Part shown: positions 41,851-50,915 of the stretch, in pieces | How positions within the stretch are numbered: the first letter of the stretch is position 1 | Layout: every line of letters starts with the position of its first letter | Assembly: GCF_042432495.1 (NCBI RefSeq) | Contig: NZ_JBHLXC010000006.1 | Span: 372,001 to 436,000, forward strand | Direction: 5' to 3' | Length of the DNA stretch: 64,000 nucleotides | Origin: Pseudochelatococcus lubricantis | GTDB lineage: Bacteria > Pseudomonadota > Alphaproteobacteria > Rhizobiales > Beijerinckiaceae | Position numbers and translations under genes: made by a program | The notes under the pieces: model-generated | What the model was told of the DNA's origin: nothing | What the model saw: the letters and a program-made list of their open reading frames with translations, nothing else | Databases searched by the model: none

Positions 41851-42058
41851 GGATTATTTTCCTATTTTTCGATTCGCATCAGGTTCCGCAATCACGGGAA
41901 ATTGAAGCGAAGCGCTTGATATTCGTGATGAAAATACCACACGTTAAGGGATTTGGGGCACCATGTCGCAGATGGAACCTTTCGTCGGCCCACACGTCTT
42001 GAAATTGCCTTCACTTCGCGCGAGGCCCATCACAAACGTTGTCAGTCTTGAGGATATG

Positions 42059-42739
42059 ATGTTCGCGATCAGCAGGCGTGTGTTCGTTTTCGGTGCCCCC
42101 CTTGCAGCCGCAGGCTGCGTGACCCAGTCCCCGCCCGTGATCGAGTCGGCAGTTCCCGGCATCGATCCGGGTTTCGTGCGCATGTATGCCGAGATTCCAT
42201 CCGAGCGCTTCCCCGTTCCCGCCATCGATCTCGTGAAGATCGACCCGCAGTTCTTCCGCCGCGAGATCGCCTACGACACGCCGGAGGAGCCCGGCACCAT
42301 CGTCGTCGATCCCGGCAACCACTTCCTGTTCCTCGTGCGCCCGGAAGGCCGCGCTATCCGCTACGGCGTCGGCGTGGGCCGCGACGGGTTCGACTGGAAC
42401 GGCCGCGCCACCATCCGCCGCAAGTCCGAATGGCCGGTGTGGACGCCGCCCGCCGAAATGATCAAGCGCCAGCCGGAGCTGGAGAAATACCGCAACGGCA
42501 TGCCGCCGGGCCTCGACAACCCGCTCGGCGCGCGCGCCCTCTACCTCTATCAGGGCGACCGGGATACGCTCTACCGCATCCACGGCACCAACGACCCGTC
42601 CTCCATCGGCCTGTCGCTGTCGAGCGGCTGCATCCGCCTGCTCAACCAGGACATCATCGACCTGCACAGCCGCGTGCCGCTCGGCACCAAGGTCGTCGTG
42701 CTGCAGGCCGATATGCCGGCCGATCTCGCCGCCCTCTGA
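42059..42739 (+). CDS. L,D-transpeptidase (YkuD domain), probable lipoprotein
   Basis: Periplasmic enzyme of 226 residues that forms 3-3 peptidoglycan crosslinks or attaches proteins to the wall. The catalytic motif is HGTNDPSSIGLSLSSGCIRL with cysteine in SSGCIR. The N-terminus SRRVFVF resembles a twin-arginine signal and is followed by LAAAGC, a lipobox, so it may be a Tat-exported lipoprotein. YGVGVGRDGFDWNG is typical of the alphaproteobacterial branch. The start at 42059 is the second of two ATGs after TTGAGGAT. It converges with miaA. Confidence 0.93.
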   Translation: MFAISRRVFVFGAPLAAAGCVTQSPPVIESAVPGIDPGFVRMYAEIPSERFPVPAIDLVKIDPQFFRREIAYDTPEEPGTIVVDPGNHFLFLVRPEGRAIRYGVGVGRDGFDWNGRATIRRKSEWPVWTPPAEMIKRQPELEKYRNGMPPGLDNPLGARALYLYQGDRDTLYRIHGTNDPSSIGLSLSSGCIRLLNQDIIDLHSRVPLGTKVVVLQADMPADLAAL

Positions 42740-42742
42740 CGG

Positions 42743-43672
42743 TCAGGCGCCGGCCGGCAACCTGTCGGCCGCCTCCTCCGGCGTCAGCCACTCGAAACCG
42801 CCGAGCTGGTGCCGGAACCAGGTGAACTGCCGCTTGGCGTAGTGGCGCGTATCGGCCTGCGCGCCCGCCACCGCCTCGTCGAGGCCGATCTCGCCGCGGA
42901 TATGGCGGATGAGCCACGGCACGCCGTGCGCCCGCATGGCCGGCAGCGCCGGATCGAGCCCGCGCGCGGCGAGATGCCGCACCTCATCGAGGCCGCCGGC
43001 CGCCATCATGGCGAGGAAGCGCGCGTCGATCCGGTCGTTGACCTGCGCCCGTCCGGGCGCGAGAAACACCTTCCGCACCGCCAGCCCCGCGAGCGGCCCC
43101 GCCCGCCGCATATTGCGGAAGGAGGCGAGCGGCCGTCCCGTCGCCGCCAGCACCTCCAGCCCGCGCAATATCCGCTGCCGGTCCGTGGGGCTTATGCGCA
43201 GCGCGGTTTCCGGGTCGCGCGCCGCGAAATCCGCATAGAGCAGAGGCGTCTCGCGCCCCGCCGCCCGCTCGCGCACCTGCGCCCTCACCTCCTCCGGCAC
43301 GGGCGGTATCTCGGACAATCCTTCGATGAGCGCCTTGAAGTAGAGCCCCGTGCCGCCGGTGACGACCGGCAGGCCGCCGGCCCGCCACACGTCGGAGAGC
43401 GCCGCCGTCACGTCCTCCAGCCAGCGCCCGACGGAATAGTTCACGCCCGCGTCGACATGGCCGTAAAGCCTGTGTGGCGCAAGCCGCTCCTCCTCCTCGG
43501 TCGGCCGTGCGGTGATGATTCGCAAACCGGCATAGACCTGCATCGAATCGGCATTTACCACCACGCCGCCGCACCGTTGCGCGAGCGCGAGCGCAAGAGC
43601 AGACTTGCCGGATGCCGTCGGGCCTGCGATGAGGATAGCCCGCGTCCCGTGCCGCTCTTCGTTCTCAATCAT
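42743..43672 (-). CDS. miaA: tRNA dimethylallyltransferase MiaA
   Basis: Adds dimethylallyl to A37 of tRNAs reading UNN codons. The 309-residue protein has the P-loop LIAGPTASGKSALA, NADSMQVYAGLRIITARP, GGTGLYFKAL, the tRNA-binding swinging loop RILRGLEVLAATGRPL, and a C-terminal YAKRQFTWFRHQ. The start at 43672 is 11 bp from the serB start on the opposite strand; an ATG at 43690 would overlap serB. Confidence 0.96.
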   Translation of the reverse strand: MIENEERHGTRAILIAGPTASGKSALALALAQRCGGVVVNADSMQVYAGLRIITARPTEEEERLAPHRLYGHVDAGVNYSVGRWLEDVTAALSDVWRAGGLPVVTGGTGLYFKALIEGLSEIPPVPEEVRAQVRERAAGRETPLLYADFAARDPETALRISPTDRQRILRGLEVLAATGRPLASFRNMRRAGPLAGLAVRKVFLAPGRAQVNDRIDARFLAMMAAGGLDEVRHLAARGLDPALPAMRAHGVPWLIRHIRGEIGLDEAVAGAQADTRHYAKRQFTWFRHQLGGFEWLTPEEAADRLPAGA

Positions 43673-43683
43673 TGTTGGTTCGC

Positions 43684-44628
43684 ATGACATCAGTCGATCA
43701 ATCGCCCGTTACGCCCCAGCCGCCCGTCACGCCTTATGTCGCGACGCTGGTCGCGAATCCGGCCGCGCCCGCCCTCACGGATGCCGTCGTTCGCCGCGCG
43801 GCGCAAGCCCTGCCGGGCACGCCGCCGGCCCGCTGGCTCGATGCCGGCATCGCGGCCGATCTCGTGTTTACGCCGGAACCGGGCGATTCGCCGCGCGCCA
43901 TTGCCGACCGCCTGCGCGAATCGGTGGCCGACGCGCCTGTGGACGTCATCGTCCAGCCCCTTCTCGGCCGGCGCAAGAAGCTCTTCCTCGCCGACATGGA
44001 TTCCACCATGATCGGACAGGAGTGCATCGACGAGCTGGCGGACTTCGTCGGCCTGAAGGCAAAGGTGTCCGCCATCACGGAGCGCGCCATGCGTGGCGAG
44101 CTGGCCTTCGAGCCGGCGCTGCGCGAGCGCGTGGCGCTGCTGCGCGGTCTGCCGGTCGGCGTCGTCGACCGCATCGTCGCCGAGCGCATCACGCTCACGC
44201 CGGGCGGCGCGCGCCTCGTGCGCACCATGCGCGCGCACGGCGCCTACACCTGCCTGGTGTCGGGCGGTTTCACCCTGTTCACAAGCCGCATCGCGCTGCT
44301 CACCGGCTTCCACGAGCACCGCGCCAACCGCCTCGTGGTGAAGGAGGAGCATCTGGCCGGCGTCGTCGAGGAGCCGATCCTGGGCCGCGAGGCCAAGCTC
44401 GCCACCCTGCGCGAGCTGCGGGAGGCGCACGGCCTGGCGTTGCACGAAACGCTCGCGGTGGGCGACGGCGCCAACGACCTCGCCATGCTGGAGGAAGCCG
44501 GCCTCGGCGTCGCCTTCCGCGCCAAGCCGGCCGTGGCCGCGGCAGCACACGCCCGCGTCGAGAAGGCGGATCTCAGCGCACTTCTCTATATCCAGGGCTA
44601 CAAGCGCGAGGATTTCGCGGCCGACTGA
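43684..44628 (+). CDS. serB: Phosphoserine phosphatase SerB
   Basis: HAD-family enzyme for the final step of serine synthesis. The 314-residue protein has an N-terminal ACT-like part and the phosphatase domain from about residue 95: motif I ADMDSTMIGQECIDEL, motif II VSGGFTLF, and motif III/IV VGDGANDLAML. The Pro-rich lead PVTPQPPVTPY is an extension. Its start and that of miaA are back to back, so both promoters must overlap coding sequence or the messages are leaderless. The stop abuts that of the convergent degP gene. Confidence 0.95.
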   Translation: MTSVDQSPVTPQPPVTPYVATLVANPAAPALTDAVVRRAAQALPGTPPARWLDAGIAADLVFTPEPGDSPRAIADRLRESVADAPVDVIVQPLLGRRKKLFLADMDSTMIGQECIDELADFVGLKAKVSAITERAMRGELAFEPALRERVALLRGLPVGVVDRIVAERITLTPGGARLVRTMRAHGAYTCLVSGGFTLFTSRIALLTGFHEHRANRLVVKEEHLAGVVEEPILGREAKLATLRELREAHGLALHETLAVGDGANDLAMLEEAGLGVAFRAKPAVAAAAHARVEKADLSALLYIQGYKREDFAAD

Positions 44629-46131
44629 TCATTCCTCCAGCCGGATGGCGACGAAACGCACGTCGCCGTCGCGCCCGGTCACCAGCAGCAGCGCCGAGCG
44701 GCGGCCTTCCTTGCGCAGCGCCTCAAGCCGGCGTTCCACTTCGGCCGGCGCCGTCACCGGCGACTTGCCCACTTCCGTGATCACGTCGCCGGGCTCGATG
44801 CGCTTGTCGGCGGCGGGCGAATCGGGCTCAACCTCCACCACCACGACGCCTTTGATGTCCTCCGCCAGCGCATACTGCTGGCGCAGTTCGTCGTCGATTT
44901 CCGAAAGGCGCAGCCCCAGCGTCCGGCCGGACCGTGCCTTGCTGGTCTCTCCCGCTGCCTGGGCCTGCGCCTTCTCGCCGTCCTCAAGGCGGCCCAGTGT
45001 CACCGAAGCCTTGCGTTCCTTGCCGTCGCGCAGCAGCGTTACGTCGACGCGCTTGCCGACCGGCATCGCCGCGACGGTGCGCGACAGGTCGCGCGGCTCC
45101 TTCACCCGCTTGCCGTCGATCTGCACGATGACGTCGCCCGTCTTGATGTCTGCGTTCGCGGCCGGCCCCTTGCCGTCGATGCTGGCGACGAGCGCGCCAT
45201 CCTGGCCACCGAGGCCGAGCGCCTCCGCCGTGTCCTCGTCCACGGGCTGGATGCGCACGCCGAGCCACCCGCGGCGCGTCTCGCCGAACTCCCGCAGTTG
45301 GGCGACGGTTGGCGCCGCAAGTTCCGCCGGCACCGCGAAGCCGATGCCCACCGAGCCGCCGGAGGGCGACAGGATCGCCGTGTTGATGCCGATCACCTCG
45401 CCCTTCAGGTTGAACAGCGGCCCGCCGGAGTTGCCCCGGTTGATGGCGGCGTCCGTCTGGATATAGTCGTCGTAGGGTCCCTGCTCGATGTTGCGGCTGT
45501 GGGCGGAGACGATGCCCGCCGTCACCGAGCCGCCGAGCCCGAAGGGGTTGCCGATCGCCACGACCCAGTCGCCGATGCGCAGGCTCTCCGAATTGCCGAA
45601 CTTCACCGCCTTCAGCGGCTTGTCGGTCTTCACCCGCAGCACGGCGAGGTCGAGCTTGTCGTCGCGCCCCACGACCTCCGCCTTGCGTTTGGCGCCGTCC
45701 GTGAACACCACGGTGATGTCGTTCGCCTCGCCTATCACGTGATTGTTGGTGACGACGATGCCCGATTCGTCGATCACGAAGCCCGAACCCGCCGATTCGG
45801 CGCCCCGTGGGCGCGGCCCGCCCTCATTGCGACGCTTGCGGAACTCGTCGAACAGGTCACCGAAGGGCGAACCGGGAATGGCGGGCGGCACCTCCCCCCG
45901 CTTCGTGACGGTTTCCGTCTCGGCGGCGGAAATATTGACGACGGCGTCCATCACCTCGCTGGCGAGGTCGGCGATGGCCTCCGGCCCGCGCGCGAAGGCG
46001 GGCGCGCCGGCCATGCCGAGCATCAGCGCCGCGGCCAGCACGGCGCCGCGCCACAGGCACGCGCCGCTGCTCGCGGCCTCATGCGTGAACGGCGTTTCGA
46101 ATCGTCGGGGAGCGTGTGCGGTGTCGTGCAT
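44629..46131 (-). CDS. Do-family periplasmic serine endopeptidase (DegP/MucD-like)
   Basis: HtrA-type protease/chaperone of 500 residues. A signal peptide (LAAALMLGMAGAPAFA-RG) precedes a trypsin-like domain with the triad in TNNHVIG, LDLAVLRV and RGNSGGPLF. Two PDZ domains follow: GWLGVRIQPVDEDTAEALG and the more divergent LGLRLSEIDDELRQQY ... PDSPAADKRIEPGD. It degrades misfolded envelope proteins. The acidic/basic linker EFRKRRNEGGPRPR lies before the triad. It is downstream of a DUF2065 gene, hflC and hflK on the same strand, a common alphaproteobacterial arrangement. Confidence 0.95.
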   Translation of the reverse strand: MHDTAHAPRRFETPFTHEAASSGACLWRGAVLAAALMLGMAGAPAFARGPEAIADLASEVMDAVVNISAAETETVTKRGEVPPAIPGSPFGDLFDEFRKRRNEGGPRPRGAESAGSGFVIDESGIVVTNNHVIGEANDITVVFTDGAKRKAEVVGRDDKLDLAVLRVKTDKPLKAVKFGNSESLRIGDWVVAIGNPFGLGGSVTAGIVSAHSRNIEQGPYDDYIQTDAAINRGNSGGPLFNLKGEVIGINTAILSPSGGSVGIGFAVPAELAAPTVAQLREFGETRRGWLGVRIQPVDEDTAEALGLGGQDGALVASIDGKGPAANADIKTGDVIVQIDGKRVKEPRDLSRTVAAMPVGKRVDVTLLRDGKERKASVTLGRLEDGEKAQAQAAGETSKARSGRTLGLRLSEIDDELRQQYALAEDIKGVVVVEVEPDSPAADKRIEPGDVITEVGKSPVTAPAEVERRLEALRKEGRRSALLLVTGRDGDVRFVAIRLEE

Positions 46132-46263
46132 GGTGCTGCGGTGCCCAGAGCCTTTCCGGAACGAGCCTGACGGGCTTTTCCGTCCGGAGCAGTGAAAAAC
46201 GGAAAGATGGAACGGGCCGGCGTTTCCGTGAAGGGGCAGGCCGCTCCGACGTTCGACATTCAG

Positions 46264-46461
46264 CTATAATAGGCCACCGCGGCGCACCGTCCAGACCACC
46301 ACGACGCCGATGACGGCGAACACGATGCCGACGAGGCGCATGCGTTCGACCGGCGAATCCGCCGCCTCGCTCAGCACCCGGCGGGCGACGCCGGGCAACG
46401 CGGCGAAGAATATGCCTTCCAGCGCAAGCAGCAGCCCGAAAGCGGCAAGAAAATCTGTCAT
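46264..46461 (-). CDS. DUF2065 family small membrane protein
   Basis: The 65-residue protein has two membrane segments (LAAFGLLLALEGIFFAALPG and LVGIVFAVIGVVVVW) joined by VARRVLSEAADSPVERMR, the DUF2065 pattern. The family is habitually found beside hflC/degP and is of unknown function, probably linked to HflKC. It follows the hflC terminator and precedes degP. Confidence 0.88.
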   Translation of the reverse strand: MTDFLAAFGLLLALEGIFFAALPGVARRVLSEAADSPVERMRLVGIVFAVIGVVVVWTVRRGGLL

Positions 46462-46655
46462 TCGCCGTCAAGCCCCTCCCGGCAACGCGGCGAAACGGCC
46501 GGCCCACGCGGCTGCGATCCCCCTGGTCGCGCCATGGCCGATGCTTCGCTCTTCTTCTGGTAAAAAGATCACGGCCGAACGCAAAGATAAAGGCTCTTTG
46601 GGCTCACGGCCAACATAATCACACCGGCGTGGGCGGCTGTCCCGCCGCATCCACG

Positions 46656-46686
46656 AAAAAGGCGGACGCCCGCTGGGGCGCCCGCC
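46656..46686 (-). terminator. Rho-independent terminator after hflC
   Basis: On the - strand an 11-bp stem (one G-U pair) with loop CAGC, followed by five T, ends the hflKC message 12 bp after the hflC stop. The stem covers 46661-46686 and the T-run 46656-46660. The stretch 46462-46655 shows no gene. Confidence 0.9.
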
Positions 46687-46698
46687 GCTTCAAACTGC

Positions 46699-47610
46699 TT
46701 ACTGCCCGGGCGTGCTTCCGGAAGACGCCTGCGGCGTCGCCGTGCCGCCGGGTCCGCCGAGGTAGCGGAAGAACGGCGAATCGGGCGAGAGCACCCAGCG
46801 CGTGCCGCTGCCGACGAGGCTCGTGGTGTAGGCCTGCAGCGAACGGAAGAAGGCGAAGAACTCGGGGTCGCGGCTGTAAGCCTCCGCCAGGATGCTGTTC
46901 ACCTGCGCGTCGCCCTCGCCTCGCGTCTGCTGCGCCTGCTGGTTGGCGTCGGCCTTGATCACGGTCACGTCACGGTCGGCGCGCGCCCGGATGCCCTGCG
47001 CGAGCTGCGAGCCCTGCGCGCGGATGTCCGCCGCCTCGCGCTGGCGCTCCGTCTGCATGCGCTGGAAGACCGCCTCGCTGTTCTGCTGCGGCAGGTCGGC
47101 GCGGCGCAACCGCACGTCGATCACGGTGAGGCCGAGACCCTGCGCCTGCCTGTTCACCTCATCGCGGATTTCGCCCATCAGCCCGGCGCGGTTGGTGCGC
47201 ACGATATCCGTGAACGTCGCCTCCGCCACCACCGACCGCACTGTCGAGTTGATGATGTTGGCGAGCCGCAGGTTGGCGCCGGCGATGTTGTTCACCGTCT
47301 GATAGAAGCGCACGGCGTCCGTCACCTTGTAGCGGGTGAAGGCGTCGACCACGAGCCGCTTCTGGTCGGCGGCGATCACTTCCTGCTCCGGCAGGTCGAG
47401 GTCGAGAACGCGGTTGTCGATGTCGACCACGGTCTCGATCAGCGGCAGCTTGAAATAGAGTCCAGGCTCGGTCGCCACGGAGCGCACGCCGCCGAAGCGC
47501 AGCACCAGCGCCTGTTCCGTCTGGTGGACGATGAAGGTCGCGGTGTAAAGCACGAATACCACGATCGCGAGAATCACCGCGCCGGCGATCTTCAGGGTCT
47601 GGCTGTTCAT
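46699..47610 (-). CDS. hflC: Protease modulator HflC
   Basis: Membrane-anchored SPFH protein of 303 residues that with HflK forms the cage around FtsH and restrains its proteolysis. A single N-terminal segment (AGAVILAIVVFVLYTATFIV) is followed by the SPFH domain: HQTEQALVLRFGGV, LYFKLPLIETV, DQKRLVVDAFTRYKVTDA, and the coiled coil QRMQTERQREAADIRAQGS. The C-terminus is Gly/Ser/Pro-rich. Its ATG overlaps the hflK stop. Confidence 0.95.
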   Translation of the reverse strand: MNSQTLKIAGAVILAIVVFVLYTATFIVHQTEQALVLRFGGVRSVATEPGLYFKLPLIETVVDIDNRVLDLDLPEQEVIAADQKRLVVDAFTRYKVTDAVRFYQTVNNIAGANLRLANIINSTVRSVVAEATFTDIVRTNRAGLMGEIRDEVNRQAQGLGLTVIDVRLRRADLPQQNSEAVFQRMQTERQREAADIRAQGSQLAQGIRARADRDVTVIKADANQQAQQTRGEGDAQVNSILAEAYSRDPEFFAFFRSLQAYTTSLVGSGTRWVLSPDSPFFRYLGGPGGTATPQASSGSTPGQ

Positions 47611-48782
47611 CGGGCGGCTCCCTGCTGAATGACCGTTCCGGCCTGCGGTGCCTGCGCCGGCGGCCGCGCGGCCGCGCCGGCCTGCGGCTGCAACACGCCC
47701 GGCACCTGCAGCGCGCCGAGCGGCAACAGCGGCAGCGCCCCCTGCGTGCCGCTCTGGTCGAGAATGACCTTGTCAGTGCTGCCGAGCACCTTCTCAAGCG
47801 TCTCAATGAACATGCGCTCGCGCGTCACGGCGGGCGCGGCCTTGTAGGTTTCATACACCTGCGTGAAGCGTCCCGCCGCGCCGCGCGCGTCCGCCACCAC
47901 GCTCTCGCGATAGCCTTCCGCCGCCTGGGTGATGCGGGCAGCCTCGCCGCGCGCCTCCGGGACGACGCGGCTGGCGTAGGTCTCCGCCTCATTGCGCAGA
48001 CGATCCTGGTCCTGCCGTGCGGCCTGCACGTCGCGGAACGCATCAATGACCTGCTGCGGCGGGTCGACCTTCTGCAGCTGCACCTGCCGGATTTCGACGC
48101 CGGCGCCGTATTCGTCGAGCTGCGCCTGCATCAGCCTGCGCACCTCGGATTCGATGGGGCCGCGGTCCGTGGTGAGCACGGCCTGGATGTTGCGCCGGCC
48201 CACCTCTTCGCGCATGGCGCTTTCCGCCACCGCCTTGATGGAGGCATCGGGGTTCTTGAGGTTGAACACGTAGTTTTCCGGGCTGCTGGGGCTGACCTGC
48301 CACTGCACGGTGAAGTTGATGTCGACGATGTTCTCGTCGCCGGTGAGCATCAGGCTTTCCTCGGGCACCTCGCGCTGCGAGATGCGCTGCGACGTATCGC
48401 CCGTGCGCTGGCCCACCTCGATCGTATTGACGGTGGTCACGCGCGGCTTGATCACCGAGCCGACCGGATAGGGGAAGTTGTAGCGCAGCCCCTCGCCCGT
48501 CTTGCCGACGAACTTGCCGAAAATCAGGTTCAGGCCGACCTCGTCCGGGCGCACCGTGTAGAAACCGGTCGCGAGCCACAGCAGCACCGCGCCGAGTGCG
48601 ACCACGGCGATGCCGCGCGCTCCGCCGCCCCCGCCGGGGAGTATGCCCTTCAGCTTGTCCTGACCGCGTCTCAGGATATCCTCGAGATCGGGCTGTTGCC
48701 CGCCGCCGCCTTGCGGCCCGGTGCCCCATGGTCCCTGTGGTTTCTGGCCCCACGGACCGCCGCTCTGGTTACTCCAAGGCAT
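47607..48782 (-). CDS. hflK: FtsH protease activity modulator HflK
   Basis: Partner of HflC, 391 residues. The N-terminus is Gly/Pro/Trp-rich (PWSNQSGGPWGQKPQGPWG), as in all HflK, followed by a membrane segment (IAVVALGAVLLWLATGFYTV) and the SPFH domain with VRPDEVGLNLIFGKFVG, GLRYNFPYPVG and LTGDENIVDINFTVQW. A coiled coil and an Ala/Pro/Gln-rich tail end the protein. The promoter must lie in 48783-49022, which shows no other gene. Confidence 0.96.
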   Translation of the reverse strand: MPWSNQSGGPWGQKPQGPWGTGPQGGGGQQPDLEDILRRGQDKLKGILPGGGGGARGIAVVALGAVLLWLATGFYTVRPDEVGLNLIFGKFVGKTGEGLRYNFPYPVGSVIKPRVTTVNTIEVGQRTGDTSQRISQREVPEESLMLTGDENIVDINFTVQWQVSPSSPENYVFNLKNPDASIKAVAESAMREEVGRRNIQAVLTTDRGPIESEVRRLMQAQLDEYGAGVEIRQVQLQKVDPPQQVIDAFRDVQAARQDQDRLRNEAETYASRVVPEARGEAARITQAAEGYRESVVADARGAAGRFTQVYETYKAAPAVTRERMFIETLEKVLGSTDKVILDQSGTQGALPLLPLGALQVPGVLQPQAGAAARPPAQAPQAGTVIQQGAAR

Positions 48783-49022
48783 AAGTCAGCCATTCCCTGT
48801 TCTGGTGTTCCGCCCGCAGGCGGGACGTCCGCGCCCGCATGCCTTCGGCATGATCTTTCAATACGATACCCGCAACTTGGGTGGCGCGGGCGGCCCCGTC
48901 AAGCTCCAAAACTCCCTTAATGCGTCGATCGCCGGCGCATGGTCCGGAAAAGCGCGCGCCGGTTCCGTAAACGGCGGCGCGCGGACCGACCGACAAGAGT
49001 GATATGACGATTCGGGAAAAGG

Positions 49023-49607
49023 TCATATCGCGTCAGCGCGCCGTCGCTCGTAGTCGACGAAGGCGAAGGCGTGGTCGTCCCGCTCTCCCGGCGCGTGCGC
49101 CTCGCGACGAACCTCCCGGAACACGTCGGCCGGAATGGCCGGAAAGAAGGCATCGCCGTCCGGCGCGGCATCGACCCACGTCAGATGGAGACGTTCGGCG
49201 AGCGGCAGCGCCTGCGCGAAAACGTCGCCGCCGCCGGCGATCACGATTTCATCAGCGCCGTCGCGCGTCGCCATGGCATCCGCCAGCGCCAGCGCCTCGT
49301 CGAGATCGCGGGCGCGCGCGACCTCCCCGTCATCGGGCGTCACCGGAAGCGCGGAGCGGCTCAGCACCACGAGCGGCCGACCAGGCAGCCGGCCCGGCGC
49401 CGGGGCGCCGTCCTTGCCCGGGCGGGCGGGCGGCAGCGATTCGAACGTCCGCCGGCCCATCACCAGCGGCTTGCCCGTTGTGAGCACGCGGAATCGCTTC
49501 AGATCGCTGCCGAGCCGCCATGGCAAGGTGTTGCGCACGCCGATGACGCCGTTAGACGCGACGGCGGCGACGATGACCAGCGGATGACGCGACGCCCGTT
49601 CCGCCAT
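49023..49607 (-). CDS. folA: Dihydrofolate reductase
   Basis: NADPH-dependent enzyme of 194 residues that regenerates tetrahydrofolate after thymidylate synthesis. The pattern is clear: AAVASNGVIGVRNTLPWRL, LKRFRVLTTGKPLVMGRRTFESLP, IVIAGGGDVFAQALPLAERLHLT. It is somewhat longer than the E. coli enzyme because of the PARPGKDGAPAPGRL loop. It lies 3 bp after thyA on the same strand, so the two act as a metabolic pair in one operon. Confidence 0.96.
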   Translation of the reverse strand: MAERASRHPLVIVAAVASNGVIGVRNTLPWRLGSDLKRFRVLTTGKPLVMGRRTFESLPPARPGKDGAPAPGRLPGRPLVVLSRSALPVTPDDGEVARARDLDEALALADAMATRDGADEIVIAGGGDVFAQALPLAERLHLTWVDAAPDGDAFFPAIPADVFREVRREAHAPGERDDHAFAFVDYERRRADAI

Positions 49608-49610
49608 CGC

Positions 49611-50405
49611 TCACACCGCAACCGGCGCCCGGATGGCCGGGTGGGGATCGTAGCCCGCGACGGTAATATCCTCCGCCAGGACGTCGAACACCGACGTCAC
49701 CCTTTCATCGATCGAGAGGCGCGGCAGCGCGCGCGGTTCCCGCGCCAGTTGCGTGCGCGCCTGCTCGATGTGGTTCAGGTAGAGATGCACGTCGCCGAAG
49801 GTCATCACCAGCTCGCCGGTCTTGAGCCCGACGACATGGGCGATCAGTTCCGTCAGCAGCGCATAGCTCGCGATGTTGAAGGGCACGCCCAGAAACACGT
49901 CCGCAGAACGCTGGTAGAGCTGGCAGGAGAGGCTACCGTCGACGACGTAGAACTGGAACAGGCAATGGCAGGGCGCGAGCGCCATCTTCGGGATGTCAGC
50001 CGGATTCCACGCGCTCACCACCAGCCGGCGCGAATCGGGATTGCGGCGAATTTCCTCGACGACCCAGGCGATCTGGTCGACCGTCTCGCCGTTCCCGCCG
50101 GCAAACGCCCGCCACTGCTTGCCGTAGACCGGGCCGAGATCGCCGTTCCCGTCCGCCCACTCGTCCCAGATGGTGACGCCGTGCTCGTGCAGATACGCGA
50201 CATTGGTGTCGCCGCGCAGGAACCACAGCAATTCATGGATGACGGATTTCAGATGGACGCGCTTGGTGGTCAGCAGCGGGAAGCCCCGCGCCAGATCGAA
50301 GCGCACCTGCTCCCCGAACAGCGACAGCGTGCCGGTGCCGGTGCGGTCATCCTTGTGCTTCCCCTCGCGCAGGATGCGATCGAGCAGATCGAGATAGGCG
50401 CGCAC
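49611..50405 (-). CDS. thyA: Thymidylate synthase ThyA
   Basis: Converts dUMP to dTMP using methylene-tetrahydrofolate. The 264-residue protein has DDRTGTGTLSLFGEQ, the ELLWFLRGDTNV helix, the catalytic cysteine in APCHCLFQFYV, and QRSADVFLGVPFNIASYALL. The start is taken as the GTG at 50405, since GGGGAG lies 8 bases before it; a GTG at 50411 is too close to that site. FolA follows directly. Confidence 0.96.
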   Translation of the reverse strand: MRAYLDLLDRILREGKHKDDRTGTGTLSLFGEQVRFDLARGFPLLTTKRVHLKSVIHELLWFLRGDTNVAYLHEHGVTIWDEWADGNGDLGPVYGKQWRAFAGGNGETVDQIAWVVEEIRRNPDSRRLVVSAWNPADIPKMALAPCHCLFQFYVVDGSLSCQLYQRSADVFLGVPFNIASYALLTELIAHVVGLKTGELVMTFGDVHLYLNHIEQARTQLAREPRALPRLSIDERVTSVFDVLAEDITVAGYDPHPAIRAPVAV

Positions 50406-50528
50406 GATCACATCTCCCCAACGAAACGCTGCAGCCCGGCGCGGAAAAACGCGCTGGCGGTGACGCTAGCACAGTCGCCTGTCGCGCAGAAAGAAGACGG
50501 CTCAAAATCGCTGGGGAGAGCGCACCTT

Positions 50529-50547
50529 ATCTGGAATTATTCCAGAT
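50529..50547. promoter_or_regulatory. Perfect 8-bp inverted repeat upstream of the tmRNA gene
   Basis: ATCTGGAA-TTA-TTCCAGAT lies about 30 bp before the tmRNA sequence and 120 bp from the thyA start. Shape and spacing resemble Irr-type iron control boxes of rhizobia (TTTAGAA-N3-TTCTAAA), with two differences per arm. It may be an operator or part of the tmRNA precursor. The rest of 50406-50574 shows no gene. Confidence 0.45.
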
Positions 50548-50574
50548 TATGGCCTCTTCCATCCGGGATGAATA

Positions 50575-50915
50575 GCCCCTATATTCATTTTGCCGCCGCA
50601 AGACGGCTATGACGATAAACGGTCATCGCAATAAACCATTCGGACCCGGGGGCGGTACCCGGCGCCTCCACCAAAGCCCGGCACACGCCTGAGAAGGCCG
50701 GGTTTCGGCGGGGGCGAAACAGGATCGACGAGGGTGTAAAGGGTGTGCTTTCGTTCGGCATGGTTCCGCCGTCATCGGGCCGAAACAATAGTTGCCAACG
50801 ACAACTATGCTCCGGTTGCTGTCGCCGCGTAATGCGGTACCGGTAATCGATTCAAAGTCCCTGCGGTTAGCCCCGTAGGGCGGGGTTCGGAGGCACCTGG
50901 CAACAGAAGCCTCCA
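50575..50915 (+). ncRNA. ssrA: tmRNA (ssrA), circularly permuted alphaproteobacterial type
   Basis: Gene order is permuted: the acceptor piece comes first, with T arm CCGGG-GGCGGTA-CCCGG and 3' end CGCCTCCACCA ending at 50673; a short intervening loop follows; then the coding piece begins with GGGGGCG at 50710, which pairs with CGCCTCC. The tag frame at 50794-50832 encodes ANDNYAPVAVAA-stop. This two-piece form is characteristic of alphaproteobacteria. The outer ends (here 50575 and 50915) are estimates. It rescues stalled ribosomes, and sspB lies directly downstream. Confidence 0.9.

Noticed and set aside
41860..41960. CtrA binding site upstream of the GTA cluster
   Set aside because: Only a single TTAA occurs in the stretch; the TTAA-N7-TTAA pair is absent.
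48783..49022. Small gene between hflK and folA
   Set aside because: Frames there have no ribosome site, motif or conserved composition; treated as the hflK promoter region.
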